Positions 22,801 through 35,081 of a DNA stretch of 64,000 bases are shown piece by piece. The stretch is from contig JAHLJT010000631.1 of NCBI GenBank assembly GCA_031308135.1, forward strand, positions 33,837,522 through 33,901,521, read 5' to 3'. The position numbers and the translations under genes were made by a program. This stretch comes from Acheta domesticus (taxonomy: Eukaryota > Arthropoda > Insecta > Orthoptera > Gryllidae). Position 1 is the first letter of the stretch. Each line of letters opens with the position of its first letter. Under the pieces are notes generated by a model that saw nothing but the letters and a program-made list of their open reading frames with translations, was not told the origin of the DNA and ran no database searches.

Positions 22801-23636
22801 ACGCAGATTTAGAGCTGCTTCCAATCCCCCTCACCGTTCAAACATAATTTTATCAGTTATTAATTTAGGTGTCATTGAATCTTCTCCGACCAATAGGCAC
22901 ACGCACAGAGGGCCTGACGCCCCTGAAAATTTTGAGAGGGGTCCGGCGCTGTAAAACATTTCATTGAATAACATTTCCGTGAATAGCATAATCAATTACT
23001 GACTTCTGTCCCCTTTCTAAGCCCACAGTTTGGGGAATTGATACAAGACATTTGGGGACAAGGCTTTCCAAACGATCTCACAACTCTGTGAAATGGTTCA
23101 TCATAAAAACATGTATTCTAATTCTATCATTACAATTATTTCATTCTTCCTGTATTATTTAAAACGAGACATTTGTAAAGAAAAAAAATTAATAGAAAAG
23201 GGCGGCCCAAGGGGGACGGAGGGTCCCAGAAATGTAATGCCCCCCTCTTGTTTAGGCTGCACACGTGTATCCCTCCGACAGAATAATTGTGAAGGAATTG
23301 AGGGACATAGGAATCGGATAAGAGAGTATAACAATCCATCGAATAGATTCCGTAATTAATTGCCATAATTTATCATTGATGTCCTGAAAGCAGTGGTTAA
23401 TGATAGTACAGGTGTGTCACGAAATCTTTATTAAAGAAACAGTGAAACACGTAAAAGCCTGGTCTACATCAGGGATATTAAAATGATGTAGTAACGGATA
23501 GGAGGGCGCCTAAAACCTCAATAATTTGTTAAAGTTCAGCTAATAAGAAAACAACCGCAAACGCCTGAATCTCTTTTTGGAAGAGATTGGTGTATCATTC
23601 ATGAACAAAATGAATTAAATAATTAATCCACGAGCA

Positions 23637-23640
<4 letters not shown>
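22801..23640. other. No gene seen
   Basis: AT-rich; a G-rich GGGGGACGGAGGG patch near 23210 may be an old MITE edge but has no partner. Confidence 0.35.

Positions 23641-23667
<27 letters not shown>
23640..23667. repeat. (AAT)n microsatellite
   Basis: About nine AAT units. Confidence 0.9.
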
Positions 23668-23668
<1 letters not shown>

Positions 23669-24339
23669 CTTAACATATAGTTGCTCTGATAGGTCGTTTT
23701 CCATGGTTTCTCCGATCAATACCGTGCAAATTCCGGAGTAGTACCCTACTAAATGGGTCGCGAACCGCGCGCGATCTCCCTTCCCCGTCCTCTCCCTTAC
23801 ACATAGTAAGTACCACTCACTATATGGTCTATAGTACGTCGAGAAAAAGTCGGCTATTCAAAGCTTGCCTCTGCTGGGGCGGTGCCCTGTTGGGGAAGAT
23901 ACCTGAGGGGGAAACTCAGCAAGCCGATGTGTATGACGGCGCCGAATCTCATGCTGCAGCGGACGAAGAACACTGCCACCTCCCGGCTCTAACAAGCAGT
24001 ACACTCGCGGGACTGCAGATCAAAGTAGTCGATGCGCCTGGAAAGAAGAAATGCTCACTCGAGCGTAAAGGCCACACGAGTGGAGCCAACCTGTGAGGCC
24101 GCGGCTTCGATCCCGGCAAGGAGAAAGAAATGGACTTGTTTCACATCGGTGAGTTTGTGGAGCCTGTCGGAATCGAATTCTTAGGGTTACTGTTCTGACT
24201 GGTGGTTTCCGAGGTCACCGATCAATTCCAGACGCCTGACCAACGCCTCTGATCTTTCCCTTCCCATCACTTATCATCTCATCACCTGCCCCAATTCGGA
24301 CTGGGGGACGCCGTGCGGGAGTACGTCCCCACATATACC
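23668..24339. other. No gene seen; possible B-box-like motif
   Basis: Mixed sequence. GCTTCGATCCC at about 24105-24115 resembles a pol III B box, but no convincing A box or cloverleaf precedes it. Confidence 0.3.
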
Positions 24340-24583
24340 CAGGGGCGGATCCAGCCCATCATTTGGGGGGGGGCATAGATTTCTGTTAAATAATAAACAT
24401 ATTTGTAATTATATTGTATAGTATTTTTGTAGTGTATATATGATACTATACAGTATATTTTTTTAAAATAATTAGATAATTCTAACATATATTTAAATCA
24501 ATTTTGTCAAATAAAAGAAGGTAATAAAGGAAAACTGTAGGCCTTATGAGGGGGGTATACCCTCACCCCCTGGATCCGGCTAG
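24340..24583. mobile_element. hAT-like MITE (~244 bp)
   Basis: The left end CAGGGGCGGATCCAG (24340-24354) faces an inverted right end (CTGGATCCGGCTAG, 24570-24583). Each is backed internally by G/C homopolymer runs (GGGGGGGGG near 24365; CCTCACCCCC near 24561). CAGGGGCGGATCCAG-type ends with poly-G are common on non-autonomous hAT elements. The 8-bp flanks do not match, so the target duplication has decayed or a boundary is off. The interior is AT-rich and non-coding. Confidence 0.6.
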
Positions 24584-25389
24584 GAAGCCTTGCAGACTTG
24601 TGCGGACTAATACTAGGAAAAAGAAAAGATATTCGAAAATCAATAAGTGGCGGATTGATTTTCGATTAACGCTGTTTTGAGTGGCATTGTCGAGCGAGTG
24701 GCAATAATGGGAGATATACGGTGTGTAGAGAGACCTCGCTTCAGAAGCAAGTGCATCCCACGTCAAGACCGCACCGGCTGGCGTTCCTCAGTAGGAGCTT
24801 GCAGTTATTTTCAAGCCCCGAACACACATTCTCAACATCATTACTTTTTCAAATAATATTTCAAGTAACGTGGAGAAGTAATATCAGTAAATGTCAAAAA
24901 CATGTCTGGCTTAGTCTTTCCGAATAATTGGAAGTTACACAAGATTAACCTCAGTAAGTCAGAAACATCAGAAGTCGAGTTCGTGCAGTAGAGTAGTCAT
25001 ATTTTTTCGACAAAGGAATAGAACTTGTCGAACTAGATCATTTTTTGGAGAAGCGTTGTTTATGCGAACTGCTTTCTTCGGAAACTTGTTTGAATCGTTC
25101 TTTAAACGTTAGGGTCCGGAGACGCTCAGTAACCCCGTAAGGATCAAACGCAATCCTGCCAGCGCACGATCCGAAGGGCGAGCTGTGGGCTAATCATCCT
25201 CGATGGCCTTTCTCCAAAAACACGCAAGTGGGCGACATTGCCTCCCGCTACCGCGATTATCTTAAAAAGGGGAACAAGAAGGTGGAAAGGAAGCGGTGAC
25301 TAGTCGCGTGGCAGGAAACAAAGTTTCTTGTGTTGAAATCGGTAAAGTGGAGGTGGGGATTGAAATGTAGCGCCCCGCATTTGACGAGG
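24584..25389. other. No gene seen
   Basis: Mixed sequence without recognisable features. Confidence 0.35.
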
Positions 25390-26215
25390 GCGGTGATGGA
25401 CCGCCAAGCACAACTCGCCCCCCGTCCCGCCCCCGCCCCCACCCCCGCCGACAGCCTCAAGGCCCAGGGGCGCCGCCTCTCCCTCCAACGAACGCTCAGC
25501 GCCCGTGTAATGAACAGTTTATTTTAGTAGCGTGTTTATTCGAAAACGCCGGGGCTTCCGGTGCGGGCGCCTCAAGGGGCCGATTGACGGCGGTCGCGGA
25601 GCGGCTCCAGCGCCCGCCCGGCCACGTGGAAGGGCAAGCGCGCTGAATGCTGCGGTCACGGACCGTTTATTTTTACGCCGCGTAAATCTACGACGCATTC
25701 CAATGACGTCACCCGCCGCCGCTCCCCGCGCCGCCGCTGGAGGGCAATTAGCGACGATGTAAGGCGCGTTTATTCTGGCGACCGGCGCCGCCGACACACC
25801 TTCCCCGCCCTCCTTGCCTCTGTCACCTGCCGACCCCACACCCGCACCTTCCTCCGAGGTCGCGAGCCGCCGCCCGTCAGCGGACACTGAGGGGAAGAGA
25901 CCCCCAGGCGCGCGCGCCAGTCGCGGGGCGTCTGTCGCGTTGAGGTGTCGGATAGGCGAGGAGAAGGCGCCGATGGGCGTTGTATCCAGACGGAGGCGCT
26001 GCCTTGTGCTCTTTCTGGAGGCGGCAGCTGCGCCTCTGGGCGCGCGCGGCGCGGCGCGGCGCGGCGCGGCGCGAGGGGAGGGCGGGGCGCTGCCGCATAG
26101 CAGCGGGATTGACACTCGTTGGAGAGTGTCAGCCAGCGCGCCCGGAGGCACCGCCCGCCCGCCTGCCTCCCAGCGCGTGCAGCCCGCCAGGCCTCTGGGC
26201 GCCGTCAATAAATAT
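25390..26215. promoter_or_regulatory. Largest GC/CpG-rich island, with AT-rich motif insets
   Basis: About 0.8 kb of CpG-dense sequence punctuated by AT-rich words: TTTATTTTA (25518), GTTTATTC (25535), CGTTTATTTTTACG (25664-25677), CAATTAG (25745), GTTTATTC (25769) and AATAAATATTAATAAT (26207-26222). The words resemble forkhead and caudal/posterior-Hox binding sites. TTTACGC-C-GCGTAAA at 25672-25686 is a perfect 7+1+7 palindrome. The 229-codon minus frame is compositional (Ala/Arg/Pro). A regulatory role is inference. Confidence 0.35.
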
Positions 26216-27589
26216 TAATAATCCAATCAATCTAAATGAGCAAAACCGAGAAACCGGCGACGTCAGCGAGCTTGTGCAAACTATAACGGAAAGTTCATTC
26301 TTGGCGTGTTTGAAAGACAATCTAAACTTTCCGAGGCGTTTCGCAGACGTCGGATCAACAAACGAGCGCCATGTGCAGGGCAGAAGAATCGGGAAACGGG
26401 GTGGGGGGGGGCGCGGTTCGCGTAGAGAGGGTGCCGGAGCTGATGGATTGGAGCGGTGATTGAACTGCTGAAGAAGCGAGAATCTTCACTCCCACCGCCG
26501 TTGACGATTGCCAGAAACCCGCGTGCACTCACCAGCCTTGCAGCTCCTCTATAGAGCTTCTAGGCTTGTGCTTGGGGTGCCCCCATTCACGCATTTAGCA
26601 CAGTGGGAGGCAGAAGCCGGAAAGAGGAGTTTTTCTTAAAAGCCCGAACAAAAATGGGATTTTCAAATATATATTCGTGGTGACGAGAGACGCTTAATCG
26701 CGACTTTTACTGTAAATATTGCCCCAGACCATTACATTACTGATGGATAATTCTCACTTTTTTGTGATAGAGCGTAAGCTACAGCTTCAGTGAACCTCCC
26801 TATATCCTCGGTCGTAAATAAATGGTACAGAATTAATAAACATATACTCAATACTACACTAATGAACCACAGTGCATTATTTATACTTTATTAACCTTGA
26901 ACCTATGTTGACATAAGTAATTCTATACTCGCAAAATTATGCTTGTGGACTAGTAAGGGCTACCAATCATTCAAATAAAAATGTAAGTAAAAACGTCTAC
27001 TTGAATTGTAATATTTCAATACCAATAGCACCTTACTTGCAGATCATTATTTAACGATCCATCTTACGCCTGAATCTTATTTTAGTGGGGGCCTCATAGC
27101 TAGGGCAAAGCCTCCACAGTCTCTCAAACCGGTCCGGTTCCCTACACCTGTTGGACTCTCAAGAAGGCGGACAGTGCAGCTGTGTTTTAACACAAATAAT
27201 GTTACAGCGAGCGCTCTGGCACGGCCCAGGACGTTCATCGTGAATACAATGTGGCAACATGGCCGTGGCTTCTCGAGTTAACGAGCCTGCTCTCCGGAAA
27301 ATAAATCACTTGCGAAGGATCAGGAAGGGTTGCACACTTATTTTCCTGTTGATTGTGAAAACAGTATTATAACCGGTAGTAGTACAAAATGGCACAGACT
27401 TTCTGGTACTAGTTCGTTTTCTAACCTCTTTAGTCTGGACTAGTTTTTCCGATTTGCCCCACCCTCATCAGAGCTGCCATCTCAATTTTTCGGACTCCTA
27501 ATGGTAGAACTAAAATTTTCAGAATGTAATCGACAAGTAAAGCAGGCTCCTAATGGAAAAAAAATGTGTGCCAATTTTGAGAACTTTTC
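26216..27589. other. No gene seen
   Basis: AT-rich sequence; no recognisable features. Confidence 0.35.
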
Positions 27590-29130
27590 TTAGAGCCTTT
27601 CTGAAATGTTCAATTTGAGCTCATTTTCACGAAAATCTTTTGCGTTTTCGAGAAAATTCATGAGAAATTATTTCAAGCACTTGTACTCACAAATATGTCC
27701 GTAATATAAATATTAACCTCGCTGGAGATATTTAAAAAAATTACATTGGTGTAATTTTTACTTTCTTGCCCTCACTCTGTAACACGAGAAAGTATTGTAA
27801 TCATGTGCCAGAAAAGGTGGAATTTTCGACAGAAAAACTCTTATTGCCGGGCCCTGGCAACGAAAAACGGGATAAATCTTGTTATATATATATTACTTAT
27901 TACTTCCTATTATTATTATATTATTATATATATTATTATATATATATATATATTACTTATTACTTCCTATTACTTCCTACTTACTATTATATGTATAGAT
28001 ATACATATTACTTCCATGTTGTGTCCATGTTTTATGGGTCCTTGATGCCGAAAACTCGGATGTGTCCGTCCGTCTGTTCTCACGCTAGCGCCCAAACCAT
28101 TCAGCCAATTTTTTTCCAAAATTGATTTTCCCGATTGATTTAAATAAACTCGTGGACGTCTGAATTTGAAACTGATATTTTGATTTTGGGGGATACTTTA
28201 CATGAAAACCTCAACATTGTTTTCAAAATTTAGCGTAAAAGGACGCTGAACAATACGGTGCAGGTCTCGTTTTCGTTGAAATCTTTGATTTTTCGAAAAT
28301 TACAAAAGTTCCATTTTTTTCGGCATTTCCTACAACTACAATATTGAACATAGAATTTTTTCTCTTAATGAAATCTGTTCTTTAAAGACATGTCTTGAAA
28401 TAAAGGCAGGTACAATTTTTCGTAAATATACATAATATAATTTTGCGTGAATGGAGCGTTTTTTGTTTTTTTTCTCAAAAAATTGCTCCAAAACGTTTCT
28501 TTATATTTTGTCCTTATATCTTCCAGAAGATATTTAAAAAAGTTGTGCTATTCTCATGTCCGGCGGACTCTGTATTTTCGAAAATTGACAAAAGTGAACA
28601 TTTCAAAACTACAAAATTTAAGATCAACATTTTAGGCTTGAACACAATCTATTCTAAAAAATACTTCTAAAAGTTCATGTACATTGTTTTAAGAAAACGA
28701 GAAGTTTGTGCTTGAAATCAGTTCAATTTATAAAAAACACATTTTCTCAAAAACCACCCCAATTTTTTGCTTTAATTTTTTCCACGGATACAAGGGACGC
28801 TTAAAAGAATGACGCAGATCTGTCTCATTTTCGTTGAACTCTCTGATTTTTCGGGAAATCACAAATAAAAAATGCAAAAATGTATGTGCTGTTGTGGCAC
28901 CACTAGTTGAAAGAATAAGAGATGTCATTATTCAGTAATTTTAGAACTATCCGTACAAAAAGATTAAAGAAAAAAATTGGGTTTTTGAAAAAATGTCGAG
29001 CATTTTTGAAAATGCTGTATTTTGAGCTCATTCTTGTAGCAAAGTTTTGCGTTTTAAGAAACTGTATGACGTAATGAGAAGCTCTTGTTTTCACAAATGC
29101 ATTAATGTATGTATACAAATCTCAAATAAT
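27590..29130 (+). repeat. Dispersed repeat family, copy A2 (longest)
   Basis: Contains GAAAGTATTGT (27788-27798), ACTCTTATTGCCGGGCCCTGG, a TATTACTTATTACTTCC-rich expansion (27885-28015), CATGTTTTATGGGTCCTTGATGCC, GTCCGTCCGTCTGT (28063-28076), ACTTTACATGAA (28195-28206) and body phrases to about 28900. Segments at 27590-27720 and 28990-29130 resemble each other. They match, in inverted orientation, the 3' parts of copies at 51300-51700 and 60380-60480, so the family includes inverted modules. Non-coding throughout. Confidence 0.6.
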
Positions 29131-29999
29131 TTAAATATTAGGATGAGAGGAATATAAAAAATCGATTTGTATAATTTTTGAGTAAACAAAAGATACAGCA
29201 AAACATCGTTTATATCATTTTTAATAGTGCATTAGCACTATTCCTACGAAAGTTTGAAGAAAAAATTCATGGAAGGAAGTTTTAGAACATAAACCTTGAA
29301 TATCGCGTTTTATATATCGGCGTCTATATAATCTGAAAGAACCTCAAGTTTAAAAGACGTTTCAGAACAAACTTTGATTAAGACTTTCCTGCTTAAAGTA
29401 AAATTCGTTTTTGTGTTCCATCATTTTAAACGACCTATTTTGTTACAAAAAATCTTTCATACAATGACATCTAATGGCACAGATTATAACATACCTATCG
29501 TTTATGGCACTAAAAGTTAGTCATTACTCAACAGTTTTCATTAGTGGAACAGTTGGAACCCAGGAACTTTACCGTACAATTGGCCAATTAGGATATGTTC
29601 TGTGGGTTAGATGGGTTATTATCAAATTGGGAGGTTCAATATCTGAAATGGAAGCTTTCGGTTGGATGAATGTGCGCCCTCTCCTAAGTCTCCAACCACA
29701 GTGAAAATTTGATTGTAGAATACACGCCTAACGTAAACGCAACAGTTTAGAACCATGATGTTATTTAGTGGAATCATTCAGAATAATGAACGTTAACACA
29801 AGACAAAACCTGTAAGTTTGCAATTTTCAAACGTCAACGTGATTTGATAACACACTCGTGTACTAAAGAAAGATATAAAGAACTTCTACGCTTTTCATTA
29901 AACAGAAACCAACGCAGTTCACGGTCGCGGTCGTAGTGAATGGTACGTCTGTGTTCATGTTAAAAGTACATGTTTATGTTCTGTAGTCCGCGTCAACGT
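29131..29999. other. No gene seen
   Basis: AT-rich sequence; frames such as 29474-29704 match nothing known. Confidence 0.35.
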
Positions 30000-30510
30000 G
30001 TTCATTGCGAAAGGCCCTTTCCTCCAAATGCGCGCTCGACGGGGCAACAGCAGCTCCGGGAGCCATCAAGCGATTATAAGCGGTCGAGAGGAGCTGTTTA
30101 CGGCGGGTAATTTTTGTGTTGCGCTAACAGTTGCCGTCTTTACGTACTTGAGTTAAACACTCGACTGACTGTAAGTACACCTTAAATGAATGAGAGGCCT
30201 ATTTTCCACCCTCATACAGCGAGAAAAGAATGGATGAGGTTCTTGAGAGGTCGCCTCTGAAAAGAATTCGTGAAGCGTACTCTTTCGGTATTGCCGTTCA
30301 TTTTTCCGCCCGCCCGTGCATTCATTCATCGCCAACGCGCTCGCTGTTGAGCGGGGGCGAGGGGAGAGTGCGGTGGAGTGATGGTCTGCGATTCGCCGTG
30401 ACGGGGCAGCCCCGATGACCCAGATGTGGGCCGCCCTGAGCCACGCGAAGGGCATGGAGGTCCCGAAAGGGGGCGTGGCGCGAGGCGGCCCACCCACTAG
30501 CGCGCCCGAG
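30000..30510. other. GC/CpG-rich island
   Basis: Moderately CpG-rich block, densest about 30335-30505. No exon, repeat unit or RNA recognised. Confidence 0.4.
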
Positions 30511-32226
30511 AAAAGACGCTCCCATCGCTCATCTCTTGTAGCGCGGGACAGAAGGCCTTGTGTTGTCGATTGTCCTCCCTGGGAGAGTGCCGAGCAGTTT
30601 CGGGAGGGCTAGCGCGTTCCCTATACGAAGGTGTTACCATATTAATGAACTTACGCCCCGCAACAGTGTATGCACCGTAGATGCCCGCGAAGAAATTCAG
30701 CTGCCGCTGTTTTTCACCTACCCAACGTTGCTGTCCGTTCGCCTGCCTCTTGCGGTAATTTTAAATAAAACACCAAGTTCCAAACAAAGAAAGTATATTG
30801 TTCGTGAATTCAGGTTACTACCATCGGCAAACTATTACCCGCTCTCCTTCCGCGCATATCTGGTCCGTATTCTAAAACCAACGATTAATGTTCTTAAATA
30901 CCTTCCCCAAGGTTTCGCCAATCGTCTTATCTCGTGAAGACGCTGTTTGGGTATTTCAATCAGAATATCAGTTTAAAAAAATATCGGCCTACATTTGAAC
31001 ATTCCTTTCCTCACGAATCCGAGCCATTCGCTCCCAAACCAACTTGCGTCCGTAGGAACAGATGCGACGTCGCTCAGTGTTACGAATTGTTACACTCGTA
31101 ACATATCGTAACATAAGGCTTCTGTCAGGGCACAGAATTATCGGTACCTCTCATTCGCGGCTATCGACGTTTGGGCGGAGCGCTCTGTGCGCAATTTGCT
31201 AGAAGTTTAGGTTTGTTGGTCTTTGAGAAGCTTTAAATTCTATTGCAAAGGAGACAGCAAAAAAAGTAAAAATTAGTAAACGGGAAGCCAAGTATTAGTA
31301 GCAAGTAATCGATGTGGCGAAACAATGGAACTTTCAAAATAATACACAATTCCGGGCTCGCGCAGTTTCAGTTGCACAACTATACAGAAGTTTGCTGCGG
31401 GCCTTGTGCGATTGTATTTTGTGTTTCAGTTTTCGTTGTAGAGTATGCTCTACTAGATTTTGTACATGTAGTTGTAGTCTCGTCCATTGAAAGTGTGATA
31501 AATAATGCGTTTAGAATGTAAACTAGAATAGTGACTTCTGCCACAGCTTCATGAGTGAACCACATGTGTGAATTTGACGCGAAATGTATTTGATTCCCGA
31601 AGGATAGAAGAAGTATTTACGTAGTGAGAAGGAATTTATTTGTTCGTATTTAAATTGTTTGTAGAGTGGGCTAATCTAGTGGCAGCTGTGCTCGAGTAAC
31701 CAGGCCCAAGTGGAGGGCGCGCCCCGATTTCGTTATCGCGGACGGTATCGGTATAGTTCGTTCTCGATAATGGCTGTGCCACTTCTCACACATAGGGTCC
31801 CGGCGCTGGCTCGTCGTCGAGGACGATCGAACTGAGTTTCTTGGGCTCGGCTGTATTGAGCGCCTTGCACGCCAGCCTTTACTCGAACAAGCCGAGCTCG
31901 GTTCGGACAAATGCTATTTCGTCTTAATGCTTGTCAGCTCTTAGATCATTTTCACACGTTTATCAACTCTCTCTCTCTCTTGATAATAAATTTGTCATTT
32001 TTTAGAGAAACTGTTATTATACCTTGCTGATCACGGTGGTAGGTGATTGCTTTATCAGTTTTCTTCGGCAGTAGTCACGCGTATCGCCCATAGTTTTCTT
32101 GAAATGGAATCATCTCCTCCCTCAGACTTTTTTTCCAAATTCTCATTTCCTGTTTTTTTGCAGTTTTTGTACAGAGCACAATCTGTATTAGACTTACTGT
32201 CGGGCTCAAGCTGTGCGAAAACTGCC
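30511..32226. other. No gene seen
   Basis: Mixed sequence with short frames only. The CTCTCTCTCTCTC run near 31968-31980 is a small microsatellite. Confidence 0.35.
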
Positions 32227-32268
32227 TTAATAATAATAATAGCAATAATAATAATAGCTAATAATAAG
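32227..32268. repeat. (TAA)n microsatellite at the 5' edge of the LINE
   Basis: Interrupted TAA repeats directly before the LINE 5' end. A second, longer (AAT)n tract lies at the LINE 3' end (36034-36099), so the element sits within or beside a TAA-type microsatellite on both sides. Confidence 0.85.
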
Positions 32269-32544
32269 CCCCGAGGCCACTATGGGTCGCAGTAACGGAT
32301 GGCAGGAAACAACCCAAAGGTTAAGTGTGATCTGTGAACTCGAACTTGCGTCCTGCGAATCTTCACTTGAAACCAATGAGCAAAATGTATAGAACAAGCA
32401 ATGTAATGAACCTTAACGTGCCTTGTTCTACCAATGTCCCATACCTGCTCAGAAACCGAGCTAATGTCACCTTGTCGACATCTGGCCATCCCACGGATGT
32501 TAGTCCCAGGGACCCAGAGCCGGCAGTAGCTCGAAGCCATGGTC

Positions 32545-33412
32545 AGAGATGGACACGGGATGAATTAAAGGAGGTGATGTGGTGCTTTTACTATGCAAAA
32601 GCGAAAAATGGGGGCTCAGAAATAGAAGTCTTTTAAGATAAGGAGAGAGCGGAACCCAGATATGAGACCTACCCTAGACTCAAAGAAGCTTGCCAGTCAA
32701 CGACGATACATACTCAGCAGTGGAAAATTCACAGCAGAACAACTTGCAGGCATCCAGAGAAACGCGGAGTATGTTCATCGATCAAACTATCCACATGACG
32801 AACATTTAGAACCATCTAAAATCCCTGAAAACGATGGTTCCCTTGAAGGTTCATCTCTTCCAAACGAAACATCCGTCAGTGGTGAAAATTCATCTGGCCA
32901 TGAGTCACACGATTAGAACATGATGCGGGATCTCCTTCCGACGCGAGATAGAACGAGTGCGTCTACTTCCATTGGAATCTCGTGCACCGTTGAGGAGAAT
33001 TTACGAAAATGCTAAAGCTAAGAGAGTGATAGAAACAGCGAATTCTGTCTTAAATGAGGTTGTACAGACCTCAAGTAGAGATCTAGATATTACTGAAATC
33101 AATCGCATCGTGTATGCAACTGGATATCTAGTATCTCAGATAACCTTGGGACCAGCCAAGAACACCGATGGCCGACAGCCGGACAGAGTAAAAAGCTCCG
33201 TACCTCCATGGATGAAAAGAATTATGAAACGGATAGCCGACACACGGCGTGAAATATCACTCCTAGCCGAGGCATTTTCTAAGTCCAACCACACGTATAA
33301 AGTTCAACAAAAAATACTCCATGTTGAACAAAAATACCTAATTGACAATGACACAACAAGGCTAATGGTAGCTGAAAAGCTAAAAGAGAAAATCCAAGCA
33401 TGGGCTCAATGA
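32545..33412 (+). pseudogene. N-terminal region of the R4/Dong-like ORF
   Basis: Three + strand pieces, broken by stops, form the N-terminal part. One begins near WTRDELKEVMWCFYYAK (32550-32600). One begins RPTLDSKKLASQRRYIL (about 32665-32715). The third is a helical Lys/Arg/Glu-rich segment, 32957-33412, with WMKRIMKRIADTRREIS-type sequence. They show no classical catalytic motif. By position and by family resemblance they precede the RT of R4-group elements, probably in nucleic-acid binding. Stops at about 32634 and 32914 and at 33410 inactivate the frame. Confidence 0.6.
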
Positions 33413-33457
33413 ATAAGGCGGTACAAACGTAGAGAAGATTTCCGTGTACAGAACCGG

Positions 33458-34813
33458 TTGTTTGAAACAGACGCGAAGAGATTCTATCGCAGTCTGACTC
33501 AAAAACTGAATGGCAACGCTGCCCCTCCTTCAAAAGATGACGTCGAAACATTTTGGGCAGGAATCTGGGAGGAAACCAGATCCTACAACAAAGACGCATC
33601 GTGGCTCCAATCTGAAGTTGATGCTGCCAATGGACTCGTGGAAACAGTGGAACATGTTCAAGGATTCTCGAAAGAGGACCTATGCCAAACAATTAAGAAC
33701 ATGGGAAACTGGAAACCCCCTGGGGTTGATAAGATACAAATTTATTGGATTAAGAAATTAACAGCATTACATTGTCATCTAGCAAAGGCTGTTAATACAA
33801 TTTTAGAAAACCCTAAGGAACTCCGCGAATGGCTCACTCGCGGCATCACGTATTTGCTACCGAAAGCAGGAGACAGCTCTTTGGCGAAGAACTACAGGCC
33901 AATTACTTGCCTGCCAGTAATGTACAAACTTATAACTGCAGCCATAGCTGACAAAATGTATAGGCACCTAGAGAAGAACCATCTGTTGCCAGTTGAACAG
34001 AAAGGATGTCGCAAAGGTTCCTATGGCTGTAATGAAATCTTGCTTCTGAATAAAATAATTTTGAATGATGTAAAAAAACGAAAACGTAATTTAAGCATGG
34101 CTTGGATTGACTACCAGAAGGCCTTTGACAGTGTAACACACGATTGGATTTTGAAGACCCTGGAGATCTATCGATTTCATCCTACACTGTTGAGTTTTGC
34201 AAGGCTAGTATGAAGTCGTGGAGCACCAGGTTACTAAACCACAGCGGAAAGGGAGTAGTAGAAACAAGTATTCAGATTAACAGGGGAATTTTTCAAGGAG
34301 TTTCAGTATCCCCTCTGCTGTTTTGCATTAGTTTGATCCCTCTATCGAGACAGCTGTCGCACTAACTTTGGTTACAAGCTCCATGGTGATGAAAGGCCTG
34401 TATCACATTTATTTTACATGGATGATCTTAAAGTGTTTGCTAGGAATGAAGCGATTCTCTCCCAAATGCAGTCTGTCATCAATGATTTTAGCAATGATAT
34501 ATGCATGACGTTTGGTCTTGACAAGTGTGCAAAAATCAACTTAAAAAGAGGCAAAATGACCACGTCAGAGAACATTGAAATTGATAGACACACTGTGATT
34601 CAAGATCTTGAGCCAGGTAAAACTTACAAATATCTGGGCATTGAAGAATGTGAGACCATCTCCAACGCCACAATGAAAGAGAGAATTCGCAAGGAGTATT
34701 ATAGAAGAGTGAGACTTGTCCTGCAGTCCGCTCTGAACTCCAGGAATAAAATATCAGCAATAGGTAGTTTGGCGGTGCCTGTAGCCGAATACAGTTTCGG
34801 AGTAGTAGACTGA
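33458..34813 (+). pseudogene. Reverse transcriptase region of the R4/Dong-like LINE
   Basis: RT motifs occur in the expected order: GNWKPPGVDKI-like entry (about 33703-33735), NYRPITCLPVMYKL (33889-33930), motif A AWIDYQKAFDSV (34099-34134), QGVSVSPLLF (about 34294-34325) and the catalytic YMDD at 34415-34426. Thumb-region sequence TYKYLGIEE follows near 34624. The frame shifts at about 34205 and again at about 34370, with a stop at 34811. In the QG motif the usual D/S context reads VS, a possible substitution. The enzyme cannot be made from this copy. Confidence 0.8.
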
Positions 34814-35081
34814 ACTGAACAGGAAATTCGCATCATGGATCGAAAAACCAAAACACTGCTTACAGTGCATCATGTTACCCACCCACGAGCTGATGTACAT
34901 AGACTCTGTGTCACGTAAGGAAGGAGGAAGAGGTCTGAGACAAATTGAAGCCTCCTGGCACAATGCAATAACCGATATGGGAAAGTATGTAGTCAGCCAT
35001 CAAGATCTCTACTAATGAGGCAGGTCATGAAATCTGACCGAAGAATGGGAAACAGAGGCAAGAAGCATTGCGAACAAGACT

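Noticed and set aside
24080..24120. SINE or tRNA head from a B-box-like GCTTCGATCCC
   Set aside because: No matching A box, cloverleaf or target duplication.
25519..26208. 229-codon minus-strand frame
   Set aside because: Largest frame in the region, but low-complexity Ala/Arg/Pro-rich and overlapped by + frames of similar length; no domain.
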